Below are positions 59,229-64,000 of a DNA stretch of 64,000 bases, in pieces (the first letter of the stretch is position 1; every line of letters starts with the position of its first letter). The stretch comes from Lentibacillus daqui (GTDB lineage Bacteria > Bacillota > Bacilli > Bacillales > Amphibacillaceae): contig NZ_CP114176.1 in the NCBI RefSeq assembly GCF_027186265.1, positions 1,426,001 through 1,490,000 of the forward strand, read 5' to 3'. The translations under genes and the position numbers were made by a program. Under the pieces are notes generated by a model. That model was not told where the DNA came from. It made no database searches and saw nothing but the letters and a program-made list of their open reading frames with translations.

Positions 59229-60923
59229 ATGGGGAAAGAAAGACGTTGGTATAAGCATTATCCTGACGATATTCCGACAACCATTACCTATGATGACAAG
59301 CCTTTACATGCTTTTTTGCTGGAAGGAGCCAAGCGTTACAAGAAAAAGAAAGCGCTTCACTTCATGGGTAAAGAATTGTCCTTTCAAGAACTGTATGACC
59401 AAGCAAAGAAAATGGCCTGCTACATGCAGGGATTGGGAATTGAGAAAGGAGACCGTGTAGCAATTATGCTGCCAAACTCTCCCCAATCGGTTATCAGTTA
59501 TTATGGTGCATTAATGGCAGGCGCAACGGTTGTACAGACAAACCCATTATATAAGGAGCGTGAATTGGAATATCAGTTATATGACTCCGGAGCCAAGCTG
59601 ATTGTTTGTCTGGATATATTACTGCCAACCGTTATGAATGTACAGCATGCAACACAGCTTCAACATACGATCGTAACGGGAATAAAGGATTATTTACCAT
59701 TTCCAAAAAATACGGCATACCCTTTTATCCAGAAAAAACAATATAACATGGTTGTAAAACCAGAGCAATCGGAAAATACACATGTTTGGGAATTGATTAT
59801 GGAACATACTTCTGAAAATTACCAGGAAGTGACTGTTGATCCAAAAGAAGATTTGGCGTTAATCCAATATACAGGTGGGACAACCGGTTTTCCAAAAGGT
59901 GTCATGCTGACTCATTATAATCTGGTTGCAAATGTGCAAATGTGTCAAACCTGGTTGTACAAGGCAGAACAAGGGAAAGAAGTTATTCTGGGTATTTTAC
60001 CGTTTTTTCATGTTTATGGGATGACAGCCGTGATGAATATGTCCATTATGTTCGGTTCGAAAATGGTATTGCTGCCAAAATTTGATCCGGAAGAGGTTCT
60101 AAAAACGATCCAGAAACAAAAAACAACGTTATTCCCTGGGGCACCTACCATTTATATCGGTCTATTAAATCATCCAAAATTAAATAAATATGATCTATCC
60201 TCAATCAAAGCGTGTATCAGCGGTTCAGCACCGCTTCCAACGGATGTTCAGAAACAATTTGAAGACGTTACAGCTGGTAAGTTAGTGGAGGGATACGGTT
60301 TAACCGAATCATCTCCTGTTACCCACGCGAATTTAGTCTGGGGTCAACGTGTGAATGGGAGTATCGGTATTCCATGGCCTGACACCGATGCCAAAATCGT
60401 GGATGACGAAATGAATGAAGTGAAAGTTGGTGAAACAGGAGAATTGGTTGTCAAAGGTCCACAAGTGATGAAAGGCTATTGGAATAAACCGGATGAAACA
60501 AACCAAGTTCTAAAAGATGGCTGGCTGTTAACGGGTGATGTCGGTTATATGGATGAACAAGGTTACTTTTATATCGTTGATCGGAAGAAAGACATGATTA
60601 TTGCCGGCGGATATAACATTTATCCGCGTGAAGTGGAAGAAGTGCTTTATGAACACGAGGGGGTTCAAGAAGCTGTTGTTGCCGGGATTCCCGATGCCTA
60701 TCGTGGCGAAACGGTTAAGGCATATATTGTCTTGAAGGATGGTTATCAACTGACTGAAAAGGAATTAAATCATCATTGCCGCAAACACTTGGCTGCTTAT
60801 AAGGTACCACGAATTTATGAGTTCCGTGATGAATTGCCAAAGACAGCCGTCGGTAAAATCCTCAGACGAAAATTGGTTGATGAAGAAAAGGAGAAGGTAC
60901 AGAAGGACAGCAAAACAGTTTAA
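59229..60923 (+). CDS. lcfA: long-chain fatty-acid-CoA ligase
   Basis: A 564-aa acyl-CoA synthetase: fatty acid + ATP + CoA to acyl-CoA + AMP + PPi, the activating step of beta-oxidation. Adenylate-forming enzyme motifs: YTGGTTGFPKGV (P-loop, about 214-225), EGYGLTESSPV, GWLLTGDVGYMDEQGY, DRKKDMIIAGGYNIYPREVE and the C-terminal catalytic Lys in PKTAVGKILRRKL. Full length. ATG 59229 follows CAAGGAGGAGATTAA. First gene of the fatty-acid degradation operon. Confidence 0.95.
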   Translation: MGKERRWYKHYPDDIPTTITYDDKPLHAFLLEGAKRYKKKKALHFMGKELSFQELYDQAKKMACYMQGLGIEKGDRVAIMLPNSPQSVISYYGALMAGATVVQTNPLYKERELEYQLYDSGAKLIVCLDILLPTVMNVQHATQLQHTIVTGIKDYLPFPKNTAYPFIQKKQYNMVVKPEQSENTHVWELIMEHTSENYQEVTVDPKEDLALIQYTGGTTGFPKGVMLTHYNLVANVQMCQTWLYKAEQGKEVILGILPFFHVYGMTAVMNMSIMFGSKMVLLPKFDPEEVLKTIQKQKTTLFPGAPTIYIGLLNHPKLNKYDLSSIKACISGSAPLPTDVQKQFEDVTAGKLVEGYGLTESSPVTHANLVWGQRVNGSIGIPWPDTDAKIVDDEMNEVKVGETGELVVKGPQVMKGYWNKPDETNQVLKDGWLLTGDVGYMDEQGYFYIVDRKKDMIIAGGYNIYPREVEEVLYEHEGVQEAVVAGIPDAYRGETVKAYIVLKDGYQLTEKELNHHCRKHLAAYKVPRIYEFRDELPKTAVGKILRRKLVDEEKEKVQKDSKTV

Positions 60924-61002
60924 ATGCACGAACAGATTGGCAGGCTGGGAGATGGACAAGGTGATGATTGACAGAATCCGGGGAACAAGCTAAAATTATA
61001 AA

Positions 61003-61020
61003 TGAATGACCATTCATTCA
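61003..61020 (+). promoter_or_regulatory. FadR operator upstream of fadR
   Basis: TGAATGACCATTCATTCA differs from the Bacillus FadR consensus (TGAATGAMTANTCATTCA) at one position. It lies 25 nt before the fadR start, indicating autoregulation and long-chain acyl-CoA control of fadR-fadB-etfBA. Confidence 0.8.
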
Positions 61021-61045
61021 TTTGTGATCTGCTAAGGAGATAGAC

Positions 61046-61630
61046 ATGGAAAAAAATAAACCGAAATACAAACAAATCATTGACGCAGCTGTTGCCGTCA
61101 TTGCAGAAAATGGCTATTATGCATCGCAAGTATCTAAAATTGCCAAAAAGGCCGGTGTTGCTGACGGTACAATCTACCTATATTTTAAAAATAAAGAAGA
61201 TATTCTTGTTTCCCTCTTTGAGGAAAAAATGGGGCAGTTTATCGAACAAATCGCTATAGCTATTAATAAGAAACAAACTGCCAGTGAAAAATTGTTAACA
61301 TTAATCGAAATGCACTTTCATCAATTGGCAAAAGATCATCATCTGGCAATTGTCACCCAATTAGAATTGCGTCAGTCGAACAAGGATCTGCGCTTAAAGA
61401 TTAATAACGTATTAAAGCCGTATTTGGAGGTTATTGATCAACTTATTTCCGAGGGTATCGATGAAAGAATTTTTCGTTCTGACATGAATCTTCCACTTGT
61501 CAGGCAAATGATATTTGGCACAATGGATGAAATTGTTACCAACTGGGTGATGAATGAGCAGAAATATGATTTGGTGGCTCAAGCACCCCAAGTTCACGGA
61601 TTATTGATCCATGGATTAATGGATGAATAA
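61046..61630 (+). CDS. fadR: TetR-family fatty-acid degradation regulator FadR
   Basis: A 194-aa TetR-type repressor. N-terminal helix-turn-helix (about 10-55, IIDAAVAVIAENGYYASQVSKIAKKAGVADGTIYLYF pattern) and a helical ligand-binding domain. B. subtilis FadR (YsiA) binds long-chain acyl-CoA and then releases the fad operons. ATG 61046 follows AAGGAGATAGAC. The operon order and the FadR box 25 nt upstream support the assignment. Confidence 0.93.
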   Translation: MEKNKPKYKQIIDAAVAVIAENGYYASQVSKIAKKAGVADGTIYLYFKNKEDILVSLFEEKMGQFIEQIAIAINKKQTASEKLLTLIEMHFHQLAKDHHLAIVTQLELRQSNKDLRLKINNVLKPYLEVIDQLISEGIDERIFRSDMNLPLVRQMIFGTMDEIVTNWVMNEQKYDLVAQAPQVHGLLIHGLMDE

Positions 61631-61643
61631 CAAAGCGCTTTCA
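61630..61643 (+). promoter_or_regulatory. CcpA cre site between fadR and fadB
   Basis: ACAAAGCGCTTTCA; on the minus strand TGAAAGCGCTTTGT, one mismatch from the cre consensus TGWAANCGNTNWCA. It overlaps the fadR stop codon. Catabolite repression of the lcfA operon is known in B. subtilis. Confidence 0.7.
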
Positions 61644-61706
61644 CTTTTGGCTAGTTACTCCAATCATTTTCTGTTATGATACTTGTAAAAGGGGGAGTAT
61701 AAAAAA

Positions 61707-62480
61707 TTGGGAGCTTTAACGTATGAAGTAACAAATCATGTTGCTATATTAACCATTCAAAGCCCACCTGCAAATGCTTTATCTGTTTCAGTGTTGGATG
61801 AACTATCAGAAAAATTGGATGAAATTGAAAAAGATAAAACGATTAAGGTGGTTGTTTTAACAGGAAAGGGGAAATTTTTCTCTGCCGGTGCTAATGTAAA
61901 AGAGTTTTCTTCCTTTCAACAGATATCTGAGTATCAATCGTTTTCCGAAAAAGGACAGCATTTATTTGAACGGATCGAGCATTTTGGGATTCCATTCATT
62001 GCAGCAATCCATGGAGCCGCTGTAGGCGGGGGTTTAGAACTCGCTATGGCCTGTCACATGCGAATTGCGGCTGAAAATGCAAAGCTGGGATTGCCGGAGT
62101 TAACACTAGGTATCATCCCCGGATTTGCAGGAACCCAGCGCTTGCCGCGTTATGTTGGCACAGCCAAGGCCTATGAAATGATTCTGAGTTCTGAGCCGAT
62201 CAGTGGCAAAGAAGCTCTGTCATTTGGTCTTGTTAACCGTGTTGTGGACGAAAATGCTGTTGTTACAGAATCTATCAAACTAGCGGAAAAAATAGCTTCT
62301 AAAGGCAAGCTGACGATCGACCGGATAATGAAATTAATTCCTTATTCCGTTACAGAAAGTTTTACAGATGGTATGAATGCTGAAGCTAAGGCTTTTAGTG
62401 AAGTTTTTGATTCAGAGGATGCAAAGGAAGGCGTTTCAGCTTTTTTAAAGAAACGTAAACCTAACTTTCAAGATAAATAG
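61707..62480 (+). CDS. fadB: enoyl-CoA hydratase
   Basis: A 257-aa crotonase-family hydratase: 2-trans-enoyl-CoA + water to 3-hydroxyacyl-CoA. Oxyanion-hole segments FFSAGANVKEF and IHGAAVGGGLELAMACHMRIA; the catalytic-Glu region LPELTLGIIPGFAGTQRL (E in LPELTLG). Named fadB after the B. subtilis operon gene (not the large E. coli FadB). Start TTG 61707 lies nine bases after GGGGGAG. Eighteen nt separate it from etfB. Confidence 0.93.
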   Translation: MGALTYEVTNHVAILTIQSPPANALSVSVLDELSEKLDEIEKDKTIKVVVLTGKGKFFSAGANVKEFSSFQQISEYQSFSEKGQHLFERIEHFGIPFIAAIHGAAVGGGLELAMACHMRIAAENAKLGLPELTLGIIPGFAGTQRLPRYVGTAKAYEMILSSEPISGKEALSFGLVNRVVDENAVVTESIKLAEKIASKGKLTIDRIMKLIPYSVTESFTDGMNAEAKAFSEVFDSEDAKEGVSAFLKKRKPNFQDK

Positions 62481-62497
62481 ACGAAGGAGGATTTCTG

Positions 62498-63271
62498 ATG
62501 AATATCTATGTATTACTAAAAAAGACTTTTGATACTGAAGAAAAAATAGCCATTTCCAATGGCCGCATTGAAGATGATGGGGTTGAATTCATTATAAACC
62601 CGTACGATGAATATGCAGTTGAAGAGGCTATTAATCAGCGGGATGCGCATGGTGGTGAAGTAACCGTTATCACGATCGGTGATGAAGAATCAGAGAAACA
62701 ACTCCGTACGGCATTGGCAATGGGTGCTGATAAAGCTGTTCTGATTAATACAGAGGATGATTTGGAAGACGGGGATCAATTTACCACAGTTAAAATTTTG
62801 GAAGCGTTTTTCGAGGATAAGGAAGCCGATTTAATTTTGGCCGGTAATGTGGCCATCGATGAAGCAAGCGGTCAAGTTGGACCAAGGCTTGCAGAACGGT
62901 TGGGAATTTCTTTTGTCACCACAATTACCAGCCTGAAAATCGAGGACGATACTGCGTACATTGATAAAGATGTTGAAGGTGACGTGGAAAAAATTGAAAC
63001 AAGTTTGCCTGTTCTTGTCACTTGCCAGCAAGGCCTAAATGACCCGAGGTATCCTTCCTTACCGGGAATTATGAAAGCAAAGAAAAAGCCACTGGAAGAA
63101 CTGGAAATTGATGACCTTGATTTGGACGAAGATGAATTAGAACCAAAGACAAAAACAATTGAAATATTTTTACCCCCGGAAAAAGAGGCTGGCAGAGTAT
63201 TAGAAGGCGAACTTGATGATCAGGTTCAGGAACTAGTATCGTTACTTAAAAATGAAGCAAAGGTACTGTAG
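62498..63271 (+). CDS. etfB: electron transfer flavoprotein subunit beta
   Basis: A 257-aa EtfB, which binds AMP and with EtfA passes electrons from acyl-CoA dehydrogenase to the respiratory chain. NPYDEYAVEEAI, the ALAMGADKAVLI stretch and the signature region (QVGPRLAERLGI, LPVLVTCQQGLNDPRYPSLPGIMKAKKKPL) are typical. ATG 62498 follows GAAGGAGGATTTCTG. Acidic linker (about 205-220) before the C-terminal helix. Confidence 0.96.
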   Translation: MNIYVLLKKTFDTEEKIAISNGRIEDDGVEFIINPYDEYAVEEAINQRDAHGGEVTVITIGDEESEKQLRTALAMGADKAVLINTEDDLEDGDQFTTVKILEAFFEDKEADLILAGNVAIDEASGQVGPRLAERLGISFVTTITSLKIEDDTAYIDKDVEGDVEKIETSLPVLVTCQQGLNDPRYPSLPGIMKAKKKPLEELEIDDLDLDEDELEPKTKTIEIFLPPEKEAGRVLEGELDDQVQELVSLLKNEAKVL

Positions 63272-63301
63272 GAACTTAACATAGAAGGGAGAATGCAAAT
63301 C

Positions 63302-64000
63302 ATGAGTGATAAATATTTGGTAATTGGTGAAACAAGAGATGGTTCATTGCGTAACGTTACTTTTGAAGCAATTGCAGCTGCAAAAAAAATCAACCCGGAT
63401 GGAGAAATCGTTGGTGTTGTTTGTGGCGACAGTGATCTGGAAGCACAAGCAAATGAAATGATCTATTACGGTGCGGATCGGGCTGTGACAGTTAAACATG
63501 AAAAGTTAAAAACGTATACCCCTGAAGGTTTTGGTCAAGCATTGATGGCTATTATCGATGATGAATCTCCGAATGGAATTGTAATGGGGCATACGGCCAT
63601 TGGCAAGGATTTAACTCCTAAGATTGCCAGTAAGCTGGAACTTGGCTTGATTTCCGATGCGACCGATATTGAAATAAATGGTGATCAGGTTGCGTTTATT
63701 CGGCCAATCTATTCCGGAAAGGCCTTTGAAAAGAAAGTGATAACCGATGATGTTACCTTTGTGACGATTCGCCCAAATAATATTGCTGCACTTGACCGGG
63801 ATCAATCCCGCAGTGGCGAAGTGACAGCAAAAGATGTTGAGATTACTGACCTGCGTACAGTGGTTAAAGATGTGATCCAAAAAGCATCAGAAGGTGTTGA
63901 TTTGTCCGAAGCAAAAGTAATTGTTTCCGGCGGACGCGGTGTGAAAAGTGCGGAAGGATTCAAACCATTACAAGAGCTTGCAGATTTGTTAGGTGGAGCG
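63302..64000 (+). CDS. etfA: electron transfer flavoprotein subunit alpha, 3' end cut by window edge
   Basis: The first 233 codons of EtfA (about 325 aa expected). Visible: the N-terminal domain (MSDKYLVIGETRDGSLRNVTFEA-type start, ILG-like SPNGIVMGHTAIGKDLTPKIA), then the beginning of the FAD-binding domain with VIVSGGRGVKSAEGFKPLQELAD. The frame is open to the window end. ATG 63302 follows AGAAGGGAGAATGCAAATC, 30 nt after etfB. Last recognised gene of the operon. Confidence 0.95.
   Translation, partial: MSDKYLVIGETRDGSLRNVTFEAIAAAKKINPDGEIVGVVCGDSDLEAQANEMIYYGADRAVTVKHEKLKTYTPEGFGQALMAIIDDESPNGIVMGHTAIGKDLTPKIASKLELGLISDATDIEINGDQVAFIRPIYSGKAFEKKVITDDVTFVTIRPNNIAALDRDQSRSGEVTAKDVEITDLRTVVKDVIQKASEGVDLSEAKVIVSGGRGVKSAEGFKPLQELADLLGGA

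Noticed and set aside
1..64000. CRISPR arrays, tRNA or rRNA genes, prophage or IS transposases
   Set aside because: Looked for regular spaced repeats, tRNA-like cloverleaf ends and transposase or integrase proteins; none found.

Overview
The window looks like core chromosome of a low-GC, endospore-forming member of the Bacillaceae, most like the halotolerant Virgibacillus / Lentibacillus / Oceanobacillus group. The basis is gene content, gene order, GGAGG ribosome-binding sites, frequent TTG and GTG starts, spore genes (sspI, ytrH, ytrI, ytvI, ytxC) and typical Bacillaceae intergenic repeats. The genus is an inference. Almost every gene has a clear Bacillus subtilis counterpart in the order known from the ackA-to-etfA part of that chromosome. 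I see no rRNA, tRNA, CRISPR array, prophage or insertion-sequence transposase.

Layout. 1-8.8 kb: end of ackA, moaB, a universal stress protein, a ytkK-like SDR protein, a shrunken ald, pspA behind a sigma-W-type promoter, ytkL, a prepilin peptidase and ytoI/ytpI. 8.9-14.6 kb: nrnA, the sporulation pair ytrH-ytrI on the minus strand, and dnaE. 14.7-26.5 kb: central metabolism, with malic enzyme, acetyl-CoA carboxyltransferase (accD-accA), pfkA-pyk, fxsA, ytvI and the TCA genes citZ-icd-mdh. 26.6-36.3 kb: polA-mutM-coaE, gapB with a CcpN-type operator, nrdR, the replication-initiation genes dnaB-dnaI, and ytxC. 36.3-43.1 kb: T-box-thrS, L20-type leader-infC-rpmI-rplT, a VTT-domain protein, ysdB (second sigma-W-type promoter), a dUTPase and ysdC. 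43.2-48.4 kb: an accessory block on the minus strand (ABC transporter operon plus a large membrane-anchored DUF6583-like protein) where B. subtilis carries other genes. It is bracketed by a 21-nt imperfect direct repeat. 48.6-58.9 kb: sspI, the rRNA/tRNA methyltransferase ysgA, T-box-pheS-pheT, zapA-cvpA, polX and mutS2. 59-64 kb: the fatty-acid degradation operon lcfA-fadR-fadB-etfB-etfA with a FadR box and a cre site.

The genes mostly serve glycolysis, gluconeogenesis, the TCA cycle and beta-oxidation, together with DNA replication and repair and translation. Regulation is visible: two sigma-W-type promoters, a sigma-E-type promoter, two T-boxes whose specifier codons (ACC, UUC) match their genes, an L20-type attenuator before an AUU-initiated infC, paired CcpN boxes, a FadR operator and a cre site.

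I found no clearly new biological system. The most interesting unexplained material is (1) a family of small non-coding elements with inverted-repeat ends that occurs at four places and shares an internal 60-nt module, inverted, with a different element between icd and mdh; (2) the accessory ABC/DUF6583 block; (3) an in-frame internal deletion of ald; (4) altered active-site residues in the malic enzyme, the SDR protein and the DnaE PHP domain; and (5) two very small unannotated-type ORFs.
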